Source: Segatella copri (GTDB taxonomy: Bacteria > Bacteroidota > Bacteroidia > Bacteroidales > Bacteroidaceae). From it: a DNA stretch of 64,000 nucleotides. The position numbers and the translations under genes were made by a program. A model generated the notes under the pieces. It did no database searches. It was given only the letters and a program-made list of their open reading frames with translations, and was not told the origin of the DNA. Shown in pieces: positions 8,533 to 17,273 of this stretch. Location of the stretch: NCBI RefSeq assembly GCF_009495355.1, contig NZ_VZAD01000040.1:1-64000 (forward strand), given 5' to 3'. Numbering within the stretch: position 1 is the first letter of the stretch; every line of letters starts with the position of its first letter.

Positions 8533-11028
8533 ATGGCAGAGAAAAAGTATGGTCATTTCGATGACGACAATCGCGAGTACGTAATTACCGATCCACAGAC
8601 CCCATGGCCTTGGATCAACTATTTGGGAAACGAGGATTTCTTCTCGCTCATCTCCAATACAGCAGGCGGCTATTCCTTCTACAAGGACGCAAAATTCCGG
8701 CGTATCACCCGCTACCGATACAATGGTGTGCCTATGGACAATGGCGGCCGCTATTTCTATATCAAGGACGGCGACACCGTGTGGAATCCCGGATGGAAGC
8801 CCTGCAAGACTCCACTCGACAGCTACGAGTGCCGTCACGGTATGAACTATACCCGCATTACGGGAAGCAAGAACGGTGTGGAGGCAAGTGTGCTCTTCTT
8901 TGTTCCGCTTCACACCTGGGCTGAGGTACAGAAGATGACGCTCAAGAATCAGTCGCAGGAGACGAAGACCCTCAAGGTGTTTTCCTTTGCCGAATGGTGC
9001 CTGTGGAATGCAGCCACCGATATGGAGAACTTCCAGCGCAACTTCTCCACCGGCGAGGTAGAGGTGGAAGGCTCCACCATCTATCACAAGACCGAGTATC
9101 GTGAGCGTCGCAACCACTACGCCTTCTATACCGTCAATACAGAAATCCAGGGATATGACACCGACCGCGAGAGCTTCATCGGACTCTACAACGAGTTCTC
9201 TGAGCCACAGGCTGTGACGGAGGGCAAACCACGCAACAGCTTTGCCCACGGCTGGAGCCCTATCGCGTCGCATTATATCGAGGTGACACTGCAGCCAGGC
9301 GAGAGCCGCGATCTCATCTTCCTCTTAGGATATGTGGAGAACGAACAGGACAAGAAGTTCGTCGCCAAGAAGGTCATCAATAAGGAGAAGGCTCATCTGC
9401 TTATCCAGCAGTTTAACACTACTGAGAAGGTGGACGCTGCCTTCGCAGAACTCAACCAGTACTGGGACAACCTGCTGAACATCTTCACCATAAAGAGCGG
9501 CAACGATAAGTTAGACCGCATGGTGAACATCTGGAACCAGTATCAGTGCATGATCACTTTCTGCATGTCGCGCTCGGCAAGTTTCTTCGAGAGCGGCATC
9601 GGTCGTGGCATGGGCTTCCGCGACTCCAACCAGGACCTCGTGGGCTTTGTGCATCAGATTCCCACCCGTGCACGGCAGCGCATCATCGACATTGCCAGCA
9701 CCCAGTTCCCAGACGGCGGCTGCTATCATCAGTATCAGCCACTCACCAAGCGCGGCAACAACGACATCGGTGGCGGATTCAACGATGATCCATGCTGGCT
9801 CATCTTCGGAACCGTGGCTTACATCAAGGAGACGGGCGACTTCTCCATCCTCTCCGAGCAGGTGCCTTTCGACAACCAGCCGGGCAGCGAGGTAAGTCTC
9901 TTCGAGCACTTGAAGATTTCGATGAACCATGTCATCAACAACCTCGGTCCTCACAAGTTGCCACTCATCGGACGTGCCGACTGGAACGACTGCCTCAACC
10001 TCAACTGCTTCTCGTGGAATCCTAACGAGAGTTTCCAGACAACAGAGAACAAGGGAGAAGGCTCCAAGGCAGAGAGCCTGATGATAGCCGGACTCTTCGT
10101 CGTTACAGGCAAGGACTATGTGGCGCTCTGCAAGCAGCTCGCCAAGGAAGCCGCAAACAGCAGTGAAGGCACTATCGCTGGTCTCGCCGAGAATGACTAC
10201 CTCGCAGAAGCCAACCGTATGCAGCAGGCAGTAGACCAGATGAGCGAAGCCGTGAAGCAGCACGGATGGGACGGAGAATGGTTCCTCCGTGCCTACGACT
10301 TCTTCGGCAACAAGATAGGAAGTGATGAGAACGAGGAGGGCAAGATCTTCATCGAGAGTCAGGGCTGGTGTACCATGGCGGGCATCGGACTGGAAAACGG
10401 TCTCTGCGACAAGGCACTGGATAGCGCCAAGGAGCGTCTGGAGTGCGAGCACGGAATGGTGTTAAACAATCCTGCCTATACCACCTATCATGTAGAGATG
10501 GGCGAGATTTCCTCTTACCCAGAGGGCTACAAGGAAAATGCCGGCATCTTCTGCCACAACAATCCTTGGGTTATCATCGGTGAGACTGTAGCGGGACGTG
10601 GCAACGATGCCTGGAACCACTACACCAAAATTCTGCCCAGCTACGTGGAAGAAAAATATCAGACACTACACAAGGTGGAACCATACGTGAACTGCCAGAT
10701 GGTGGCAGGCAAGGATGCTGCCCGTCCGGGCGAGGGAAAGAACTCATGGCTCACAGGCACCGCAGCATGGATGTGGTACACCGTCAGCGAATTCATTCTC
10801 GGCATCAAGCCCGACTACGAGGGTCTTCTCATCGATCCCTGCCTTCCAAGCACCGCTAAGGAGTATGAGGTAGTGCGCAAGTTCCGTGGTGGCGAGTACC
10901 ACATCGTGATAAAAAATCCCGATGGCAAGGAGAAGGGCGTAAGCCGCATCACCGTAGACGGCAAGCTCATCAGCGGAACCATTGTTCCCTGCTCCCCAGG
11001 CAAGCACGAAGTCCACGTAGAGATGTAA
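8533..11028 (+). CDS. GH94 glycoside phosphorylase, probably cellobiose phosphorylase
   Basis: Inverting GH94 enzymes split beta-glucosides such as cellobiose with phosphate, giving glucose 1-phosphate plus a sugar. The protein is 831 residues, very near the usual length of cellobiose phosphorylases. It has no signal peptide, in keeping with a cytoplasmic role. The N-terminal sandwich opens with [20 protein letters not shown]. The catalytic (alpha/alpha)6 domain has [10 protein letters not shown] at about 480-489, and the Asp of WND (486) is the expected general acid. [15 protein letters not shown] is a second family block. Specificity (cellobiose versus chitobiose or laminaribiose) cannot be settled by eye. 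The gene is monocistronic, with its own promoter and terminator. Confidence 0.88.
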   Translation: MAEKKYGHFDDDNREYVITDPQTPWPWINYLGNEDFFSLISNTAGGYSFYKDAKFRRITRYRYNGVPMDNGGRYFYIKDGDTVWNPGWKPCKTPLDSYECRHGMNYTRITGSKNGVEASVLFFVPLHTWAEVQKMTLKNQSQETKTLKVFSFAEWCLWNAATDMENFQRNFSTGEVEVEGSTIYHKTEYRERRNHYAFYTVNTEIQGYDTDRESFIGLYNEFSEPQAVTEGKPRNSFAHGWSPIASHYIEVTLQPGESRDLIFLLGYVENEQDKKFVAKKVINKEKAHLLIQQFNTTEKVDAAFAELNQYWDNLLNIFTIKSGNDKLDRMVNIWNQYQCMITFCMSRSASFFESGIGRGMGFRDSNQDLVGFVHQIPTRARQRIIDIASTQFPDGGCYHQYQPLTKRGNNDIGGGFNDDPCWLIFGTVAYIKETGDFSILSEQVPFDNQPGSEVSLFEHLKISMNHVINNLGPHKLPLIGRADWNDCLNLNCFSWNPNESFQTTENKGEGSKAESLMIAGLFVVTGKDYVALCKQLAKEAANSSEGTIAGLAENDYLAEANRMQQAVDQMSEAVKQHGWDGEWFLRAYDFFGNKIGSDENEEGKIFIESQGWCTMAGIGLENGLCDKALDSAKERLECEHGMVLNNPAYTTYHVEMGEISSYPEGYKENAGIFCHNNPWVIIGETVAGRGNDAWNHYTKILPSYVEEKYQTLHKVEPYVNCQMVAGKDAARPGEGKNSWLTGTAAWMWYTVSEFILGIKPDYEGLLIDPCLPSTAKEYEVVRKFRGGEYHIVIKNPDGKEKGVSRITVDGKLISGTIVPCSPGKHEVHVEM

Positions 11029-11047
11029 CTACCCCAAAAACAAAAAG

Positions 11048-11092
11048 GAGGGTGTGTCATAAGTCTGTGACGCACCCTCATCTTTATTTTAT
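11048..11092 (+). terminator. intrinsic terminator of the GH94 gene
   Basis: A 12-bp stem (11048-11059 with 11068-11079, one G-T pair) with an 8-nt loop is followed by ATCTTTATTTTATT. It starts 20 bp after the stop codon. Confidence 0.85.
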
Positions 11093-11487
11093 TAACACTA
11101 TTCTTACTTACAAGAACTTACTTCACCTCCTCGAAATGCAAACCGTTATTAAACAAGCCATCTGCGTGAACGTGCTGCAAATGTGCTGCAATTATGGAAA
11201 TAAGCAACGATAAGCAAACACGCACTCAACTGCTGCAAAGGTAGTGCAAATGAGCGGAATATCAAAACAAATACGAAGTTTTGTTTTGTATTCCCGAGTG
11301 CAGCCTACCTTATTAAAAGGTAGTGTTTTTACTTGTAAACACTAAATGTAGTACCTCAAAAACTACAAACGAAATACAGCAAAAAATACAAATGAATTGC
11401 CACAAAAGTTAGTTCTAAACTACCACAAAAGTTAGCAATAAAACAGCACAATTCATAGTGTTAAATATCCACAAATATCTGTTTTTG
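11093..11487. other. intergenic stretch at left edge of the accessory island
   Basis: There is no complete gene here. On the minus strand, 11118 to about 11190 holds an open frame ending HADGLFNNGLHFEEVK then stop, possibly a gene remnant of unknown origin. The last 15 bp of that frame (11118-11132) are identical to the last 15 bp of dnaK at 22594-22608, in the same orientation, on the far side of the island. A 13-bp direct repeat, CCACAAAAGTTAG, occurs at 11400-11412 and 11423-11435 just upstream of the operon promoter. Confidence 0.4.
11118..11132. repeat. 15-bp direct repeat, left copy (possible att site)
   Basis: TTACTTCACCTCCTC is identical to 22594-22608, the 3' end of dnaK. The two copies bracket the island in direct orientation, as expected of a target duplication or attL/attR pair. 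A single 15-mer match within 64 kb can also arise by chance, so this is only suggestive. Confidence 0.35.
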
Positions 11488-11519
11488 CTTGCATACATGA
11501 CTGAATATCACTAACTTTG
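11488..11519 (+). promoter_or_regulatory. promoter of the invertible restriction-like operon
   Basis: CTTG at 11488-11491, a 20-nt spacer, and TAACTTTG at 11512-11519 form a good Bacteroidetes promoter. The first ATG is at 11547, giving a short leader. No further terminator or clear promoter is seen before 20633, so it probably drives all five genes. Confidence 0.6.
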
Positions 11520-11546
11520 CATACATAATCAAATCACGGTTACAAT

Positions 11547-12839
11547 ATGAGTTATTCACATAGAATTGCAGACCTTCAACTGGCAGAGCGTCTTGAGGCT
11601 TTCGGGGCTGTACTAATAGAGGGGCCTAAGTGGTGCGGAAAGACAACAACTGCGGAACAAATGAGCAAAAGTGTCATTAAGATGCAGGACACGGAGATGC
11701 AGGAAGAATACGCTGCAACTGCTGCCTCAAAACCATCATTGTTGTTGATGGGTGAAACTCCTCGTCTTATAGATGAATGGCAGGATGCTCCTGTGCTTTG
11801 GGATGCCGTGCGTACTATGGTGGACAGGCGTCAGGTTCCAGGCCAATTCATTCTTACAGGGTCTACTGTTGTAGACAGAAGTAAAATACATCATTCTGGT
11901 ACGGGTAGGATTTCACGAATGAAGATGTTGCCAATGAGTCTATGGGAGTCAGGAGAGTCTAACGGAAAAATTTCACTTAAAGAATTGTTTGATAATAAAG
12001 ACTTAGACATAGACGGCATCACTTCAGATATGAAGATTGAAGACTTGATTTATGCTGCTTGTCGTGGTGGATGGCCTGCATTTCTAAATATGAAGAGTGA
12101 TAAGGCAAAGCTACTTATTGCACGCAACTATGTTGATGCCATTTGTCGTGACGATATCTCAAGAGTGGATGGCGTACAAAGGGATGAACGGACAACTCGT
12201 GCAATATTGCGTTCGTATGCCCGTAACATCTCAACATTGGCAAAGAATACCGCTCTGTTAGCTGATGTAACAACCTCTGGGGAAGTTTCACTTTCTATGA
12301 GTGCGTTTGAGGATTATGTAACCTCCCTCAACAAATTGTTCGTTATTGACAACATCGAAGCATGGTGTCCTGCAGTCCGAAGCAAGACTGCAATTCGAAG
12401 TGGTATAAAACGAGCTTTCGTAGACCCATCCATTGCAATTGCATCATTAGGACTTTCCCCAGAAGCATTGATGACGCAGCTCAAAACCTTTGGTTTCATC
12501 TTTGAGCAGATGTGTGCGAGAGACCTTCGGGCTTATACTCCAGGTTTTGGCAATCATCTGTCATATTATCGCGACCGCTACGGACTGGAAGCAGACCTTG
12601 TGCTTCATCTTGACGATGGACGCTATGCTCTGATAGAGTGCAAGCTTGGCAGCCGTGAAATAGAAGAAGGAGCCAAACATCTTTTGGAAATTAAACGACT
12701 CATTCAAGTGCATAATGAGACAGAAAAGCAGGTGCCGCTGCGCGAACCCGATTTGATGATTGTCATGACAGGTGGCAGCATGGCTTACACACGCCCAGAC
12801 GGAGTCAGAGTCATACCGCTTGCTTGTTTGAAAGATTAA
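11547..12839 (+). CDS. AAA ATPase with DUF4143 C-terminal domain
   Basis: This 430-residue cytoplasmic protein has a P-loop GPKWCGKT at 26-33 and a Walker B/DEAD-like LIDEW at about 74-78, followed by LTGST (sensor region). The C-terminal DUF4143 part carries a PD-(D/E)xK-like signature: E348/D350 in LEADLVLHL, then IECK ending at about 366. DUF4143 ATPases are abundant, often in accessory DNA, and mostly uncharacterised. It is the first gene of a compact operon (12-bp gap to the next ORF) that leads into the helicase and methyltransferase. A role in that system is an inference; it may be an independent passenger. Confidence 0.85.
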   Translation: MSYSHRIADLQLAERLEAFGAVLIEGPKWCGKTTTAEQMSKSVIKMQDTEMQEEYAATAASKPSLLLMGETPRLIDEWQDAPVLWDAVRTMVDRRQVPGQFILTGSTVVDRSKIHHSGTGRISRMKMLPMSLWESGESNGKISLKELFDNKDLDIDGITSDMKIEDLIYAACRGGWPAFLNMKSDKAKLLIARNYVDAICRDDISRVDGVQRDERTTRAILRSYARNISTLAKNTALLADVTTSGEVSLSMSAFEDYVTSLNKLFVIDNIEAWCPAVRSKTAIRSGIKRAFVDPSIAIASLGLSPEALMTQLKTFGFIFEQMCARDLRAYTPGFGNHLSYYRDRYGLEADLVLHLDDGRYALIECKLGSREIEEGAKHLLEIKRLIQVHNETEKQVPLREPDLMIVMTGGSMAYTRPDGVRVIPLACLKD

Positions 12840-12851
12840 AAAAGACATGGC

Positions 12852-13241
12852 ATGAATGATATAAGTAAGGACAAGGATTATCAAGAATTCTTTGCAGGAA
12901 TAAAAGAATTGGCAAAGGGACTTATGCAGATTCGTGAGAGAGCAGCCATAGAGTATGCTCCCATTGTGGAGGACTTCTGTGCGAGGAAACACGCAACAGC
13001 AAATGAAGTAGGCCGGATGCTTGACTATCTGTTTGAGTTTGCCGACGACGAACGCATATTGCTTATGTACAAGAAAGTCTGCCGAAGATTCGTCTATGAT
13101 TATCCCGAAACCATAAGTTATTACATCATGGAGTACAGAAAAGAATATGACCGTGAAAGTCTTATCGGTACCAAATATGAATATCTGCTTCATGAGGATG
13201 ATGAATTGTTTGACAAAGAAGATAATAAAGCAAAACAATAA
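12852..13241 (+). CDS. hypothetical protein, 129 aa
   Basis: I do not recognise a family. The protein is small, charged, apparently soluble and largely helical, with no signal peptide or membrane segment. A KKVCRRFVYDYPETISYYIMEYRK-type central part is aromatic and basic, and the C-terminus is acidic then lysine-rich (DEDDELFDKED...). It starts 12 bp after the DUF4143 stop and ends 13 bp before the next start, so it is almost certainly co-transcribed. Confidence 0.6.
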   Translation: MNDISKDKDYQEFFAGIKELAKGLMQIRERAAIEYAPIVEDFCARKHATANEVGRMLDYLFEFADDERILLMYKKVCRRFVYDYPETISYYIMEYRKEYDRESLIGTKYEYLLHEDDELFDKEDNKAKQ

Positions 13242-13254
13242 AACAGAATAGAAT

Positions 13255-13914
13255 ATGGGAACAGCATTACTTGCACTCTGCTTCTGCGCGTTGTCGCTCG
13301 TTCTTGCCTTGTTTGTGGGCATATTGCCAATAAGCGACAAGGCAAAAATTAGGTTTATGTATGTCGGTGCTGCGCTATCGTTAATGGCAGTGCCAATGAT
13401 GAGCCATTACATTGCAGGGCAGAACAATATTGTGGACGAGCTACGCTATCAAGCCGTGCTTGTCTTCATCGTCGTTGTGTGTTGCTATTGCTTCGTCATG
13501 GCGAATATGGTGAAGTACAATGTCATGCAGAAAAAGGTGGCAGTACTTGAGGACACGGTAGAGAAACTTGAACAGGAACGTGCAGCAGCAATGTCGCAAG
13601 CCGTGGATGAAGAGCAGCACAAAGTACAAGAAGCCCTCGACTGGTTTGCAGCGAAAATAAGCGTGTTCAGCAAAGAAGAGCAAGAGGCCATCAACGCTTG
13701 TGCCATTGCCTTTGCCGAGCGTGACCAGATAGTAATACCTAAAGTCAGCATAGCCGTCAATGCCAAATGCAGCCAAGCCGACCTCATGGCGTATGCCAGC
13801 TCCGCTTTCTTCAAGATTGGAAAGAAGCGTAAGAATATTGCACGGTTCCTCAGCATTGTATTCAAAGCTTACTTCCCTGGTGGTGAAGGATTCGTGTATA
13901 AGAAGATGCCATGA
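13255..13914 (+). CDS. membrane-anchored coiled-coil protein, 219 aa
   Basis: There is no recognisable family. Three hydrophobic segments lie at about 3-23, 36-52 and 65-84. A coiled coil (about 90-125, VAVLEDTVEKLEQERAAAM) follows, then a soluble C-terminal domain of about 95 residues ending in a basic patch (KIGKKRKNIARFL). The layout suggests an inner-membrane sensor or anchor whose C-terminal domain could touch nucleic acid or a partner. It sits in the operon 34 bp before the PLD-helicase. Membrane anchoring in a restriction-type operon would be unusual. Confidence 0.6.
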   Translation: MGTALLALCFCALSLVLALFVGILPISDKAKIRFMYVGAALSLMAVPMMSHYIAGQNNIVDELRYQAVLVFIVVVCCYCFVMANMVKYNVMQKKVAVLEDTVEKLEQERAAAMSQAVDEEQHKVQEALDWFAAKISVFSKEEQEAINACAIAFAERDQIVIPKVSIAVNAKCSQADLMAYASSAFFKIGKKRKNIARFLSIVFKAYFPGGEGFVYKKMP

Positions 13915-13948
13915 GCGAAACAATAATAAACCTAATTAGAACGACAAT

Positions 13949-16900
13949 ATGAACGAAACTATAAATAATTCCAATTTCTTTACGAATAGGAATGGAAACA
14001 CTCTTATGAAAGAGTTTGAGGGCGTGTTACAACATAACAATCATATAAAAAATCTTGATGCTGTAGTTGGTTTTCTGCGTGCGTCTGGATATTTTTCCTT
14101 GCGTCCATTCTTAGACCATATCAATAAGGTGCGGGTGCTTATCGGTATAGATGTAGACAAGTATATAGCACAAGCCGCTAACCAAGGAAAAATTTTCTTT
14201 GGTGCAGAAGAGGAAGTAAAAGAAGATTGTTTGCGTAAAATCCGTAAGGATATAGAGCGTTCTAACTACTCAAAGGAGGTAGAGAGTGGTATGCTTCAGA
14301 TGGTTCAAGACCTTATAGTTGGTAAACTTGAACTACGTGCTCATCCGTCAAAGAGAATACATGCAAAGTTGTATGTACTCTATCCAGATGATTTCAATCA
14401 GTATTCCCAAGGCATCGCCATAACAGGTTCAAGCAATTTGTCCGGCAATGGGCTTGGCATTTCGCAAGATAAGCAATATGAGTTCAATGTCAAGCTTGAC
14501 CGATTTGATGATGTGAAATTTGCCAAAGACGAATTTGAATTGTTGTGGAAAGAAGCTGAAGGTTGTGAGATTACCGCAGAAGATGTGAAAATATCCATAG
14601 ACAAAACCTACCTAAAAGGTGATGTCGCTCCATACGATTTGTACATCAAAATGCTTATGGAATACTTCTCTGATCGTGTGTTGGCCACAGATGATAACAA
14701 TCCGTTTGATATGCCTGAGGGATATACCAAGTATGATTACCAAATGGATGCAGTTGTGGAGGGATATCAGAAGCTCATTAGGTATGATGGATTTTTCCTT
14801 GCAGATGTCGTTGGTCTTGGTAAGACTGTTATTGCAACCATGATTGCAAAGAAGTTCTTGATAGAGAATGGACACGATAAGACAAAAATTCTTGTTGTAT
14901 ATCCTCCTGCAGTAGAACAGAACTGGAAAGCAACATTCAAAGACTTTGGCATAGATAAATATGCCAAATTTATTTCCAATGGAAGTTTGGCAAAGGTCCT
15001 TGATGAAGAGAACTATAACTATTGGAATGCTGATGAGTACGATTTGATATTGGTGGACGAGGCACACAAGTTTCGTTCACACACCACAGCTGCATTTGAA
15101 CAACTGCAGGAAATCTGCAAGATGCCTCGCATCGAAAATGGAAATATTCCTGGATATAAGAAAAAAGTGATGCTCATCTCGGCAACACCGATGAACAATA
15201 CACCAGCAGACATTTACAATGAGATACAGTTGTTCCAAGACCCTCGACGTTGTACAATAGACGGAGTGGCAAACTTGACAGCATTCTTCTCTCCTCTTAT
15301 CAAGGAGTTCCAACAATTAAGGAATGACCCCAACTTCGATGTGACACAGTTTAAGAAGTTGGCCGAGCATGTGCGTGACCGTGTTATAAAGCCTTTGACC
15401 GTCCGCCGCACAAGAACAGACATTGAAAATGTGGCTCGTTATAACAAAGATGTAAATGGATTCCCAAAGGTTGAACGTCCTATTGAAAACAGGTATGAGC
15501 TGAATGAACGTTTAGCCAATCTGTTTGAAAGTGCAATGGAAACTCTTGATAAGAAGTTAAGCTATGCCCGTTATCAGGCTATTGCCTATTTGAAACCTGA
15601 AGCTGCAAATGGTTTGTATGACAATGCCGAATTGATAAGCCGCAGCCTGGCAGGAATCCGCAAGAATGGATTGGTAAAACGACTTGAAAGCAGTTTTTAT
15701 GCTTTCCAAATATCGTTGAACAATTTCCGTCAGGCGAACCAAAATATGATTGACATGTTCAATCGTGATAAGGTATTCATCGCTCCAGACCTTGACATAA
15801 ACAACTTGTTGGAAGCAGGGCTTTCAGATGAGGAAATAGAAGAAAAATTGAATGCTAAGGCGGAGGAGAATCCAAAGAATTCTGTATTTAAGGCTGAAGA
15901 TTTCGACCCTGAGTATATCGAATTGTTGCAGCAAGACCAAGAGATACTCGAAAAACTGTACAAGGATTGGGAGGGCATAACAGATGAAGATGATTCCAAG
16001 TTTGCAAAATTTAACGAGCTTTTAAAGCATGAGTTGTTTAAGGTCGAACGTAATCCGGAACAAAAGTTAGTAGTATTTTCAGAATCTGTTGATACGGTTA
16101 AGTATCTCGAACGGCGCATTAACCGCAAGGACGTGTTGGTCATCTCTGCTGACAACAGAAGTAAACTGTTCAAGACAATTCGTGAGAATTTTGATGCAAA
16201 TTATAAAACAAAGCTCAATAAATACAATATAATCCTCACAACTGACGTTTTAGCAGAAGGAGTAAACTTGCATCGAGCCAACGTGATAGTCAACTACGAT
16301 ACACCTTGGAACAGTACACGTCTTATGCAGCGCATAGGCCGTGTAAACCGTATAGGTTCTTCATCAAAGCACATATACAACTATGTGTTCTATCCTTCGC
16401 GTGAAGGTAATAGGGAAATCAATCTGAATCAAATAGCTTTGAGTAAGATACAAACATTCCATTCTACATTTGGCGAGGACAACCAGATTTACTCACAGGA
16501 GGAAATTCTTGATCGTGACCTTACTAAATTGTTTGACGAAGGCATGAAACGACAGAAGGAAGAAAACAATCAAGAATTGCCATTCTATGAGGAACTGCGA
16601 ACTCTTTACAAGACAAATCGTAGGGAGTACAATCGCATAGAGAAGCTGTCATTGCGTAGTAGAACTGGACGTGACGCAAGAGAGGTTGATGGTGTGACAT
16701 TATCTGGAGACACGCTCGTATTCCTAAAGACGAACTTCCGCAAGGTGTTCTTTCTCGTGTCGGAAACAGCTAAGGAATTGTCTGTGCTTGATGCACTCAA
16801 ATATTTCAAAGCTAAAAAAGAGGAACAACCTGTGGAGCGAATAGAGCAACATCACAAGCACATCAATATGGCATTGCAGAAGTTCCGTGCCATGCAGGAT

Positions 16901-17263
16901 GAAGAACTGCGCAATCAAGAAAATGCACAAGATGCGCAGAAATCTTTAGGCGCACAAGTGACAACAGCTGTCAGTTTGCTTAATCTTTTTATTCGCGAAA
17001 TAGACGATCCTGACATTCGTATAAAAGTGAGTCAATTAAAGGCTCTGGCAGAACGAGGTGTCATCACATACATTCCTAAACGTTTGCAACGTATACAGAA
17101 GGATCTTACTCGCAGTGGTAAAAATAAACTATCTCCAACTGATGCCTTAGATGAAATAATTGATATGGCAAAGAAATACTCCCCTTATTTCGTTGCACAA
17201 GAGTCTCAGATGAATGAACAAGAAACGAATGCAGAAATAATTCTCTCAGAATCATTTAATTAA
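13949..17263 (+). CDS. PLD-like nuclease / SF2 (SNF2-type) helicase fusion
   Basis: The protein is 1104 aa. The N-terminal region (about 1-200) is phospholipase-D-like, with IHAKLYVLY at about 137 followed by ITGSSNLSGNG, the His-x-Lys...GSSN arrangement of PLD nucleases. Helicase lobe 1 starts with FLADVVGLGKTV (P-loop, about 283-297), ILVDEAHKFR (about 366-375) and LISATPMNN. Lobe 2 has TTDVLAEGVNLHRA and QRIGRVNRIGS (about 793-803). A helical C-terminal extension follows. Such enzymes couple ATP-driven translocation to DNA cleavage. It lies 10 bp before the methyltransferase, matching the nuclease-motor half of a restriction complex. DISARM class 1 also pairs an SNF2 helicase with a similar methyltransferase, but DrmA and DrmB are absent here. 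Confidence 0.88.
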   Translation: MNETINNSNFFTNRNGNTLMKEFEGVLQHNNHIKNLDAVVGFLRASGYFSLRPFLDHINKVRVLIGIDVDKYIAQAANQGKIFFGAEEEVKEDCLRKIRKDIERSNYSKEVESGMLQMVQDLIVGKLELRAHPSKRIHAKLYVLYPDDFNQYSQGIAITGSSNLSGNGLGISQDKQYEFNVKLDRFDDVKFAKDEFELLWKEAEGCEITAEDVKISIDKTYLKGDVAPYDLYIKMLMEYFSDRVLATDDNNPFDMPEGYTKYDYQMDAVVEGYQKLIRYDGFFLADVVGLGKTVIATMIAKKFLIENGHDKTKILVVYPPAVEQNWKATFKDFGIDKYAKFISNGSLAKVLDEENYNYWNADEYDLILVDEAHKFRSHTTAAFEQLQEICKMPRIENGNIPGYKKKVMLISATPMNNTPADIYNEIQLFQDPRRCTIDGVANLTAFFSPLIKEFQQLRNDPNFDVTQFKKLAEHVRDRVIKPLTVRRTRTDIENVARYNKDVNGFPKVERPIENRYELNERLANLFESAMETLDKKLSYARYQAIAYLKPEAANGLYDNAELISRSLAGIRKNGLVKRLESSFYAFQISLNNFRQANQNMIDMFNRDKVFIAPDLDINNLLEAGLSDEEIEEKLNAKAEENPKNSVFKAEDFDPEYIELLQQDQEILEKLYKDWEGITDEDDSKFAKFNELLKHELFKVERNPEQKLVVFSESVDTVKYLERRINRKDVLVISADNRSKLFKTIRENFDANYKTKLNKYNIILTTDVLAEGVNLHRANVIVNYDTPWNSTRLMQRIGRVNRIGSSSKHIYNYVFYPSREGNREINLNQIALSKIQTFHSTFGEDNQIYSQEEILDRDLTKLFDEGMKRQKEENNQELPFYEELRTLYKTNRREYNRIEKLSLRSRTGRDAREVDGVTLSGDTLVFLKTNFRKVFFLVSETAKELSVLDALKYFKAKKEEQPVERIEQHHKHINMALQKFRAMQDEELRNQENAQDAQKSLGAQVTTAVSLLNLFIREIDDPDIRIKVSQLKALAERGVITYIPKRLQRIQKDLTRSGKNKLSPTDALDEIIDMAKKYSPYFVAQESQMNEQETNAEIILSESFN

Positions 17264-17273
17264 AACATATACA

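Noticed and set aside
8449..9273. Minus-strand ORF antisense to the GH94 gene
   Set aside because: It is a shadow of a GC-rich coding region, with no domain and opposite the convincing GH94 frame; the same holds for 9511-10452.
13441..13923. Minus-strand ORF opposite the 219-aa membrane protein
   Set aside because: The plus-strand frame fits the operon spacing and has a coherent membrane/coiled-coil layout; the antisense frame does not.
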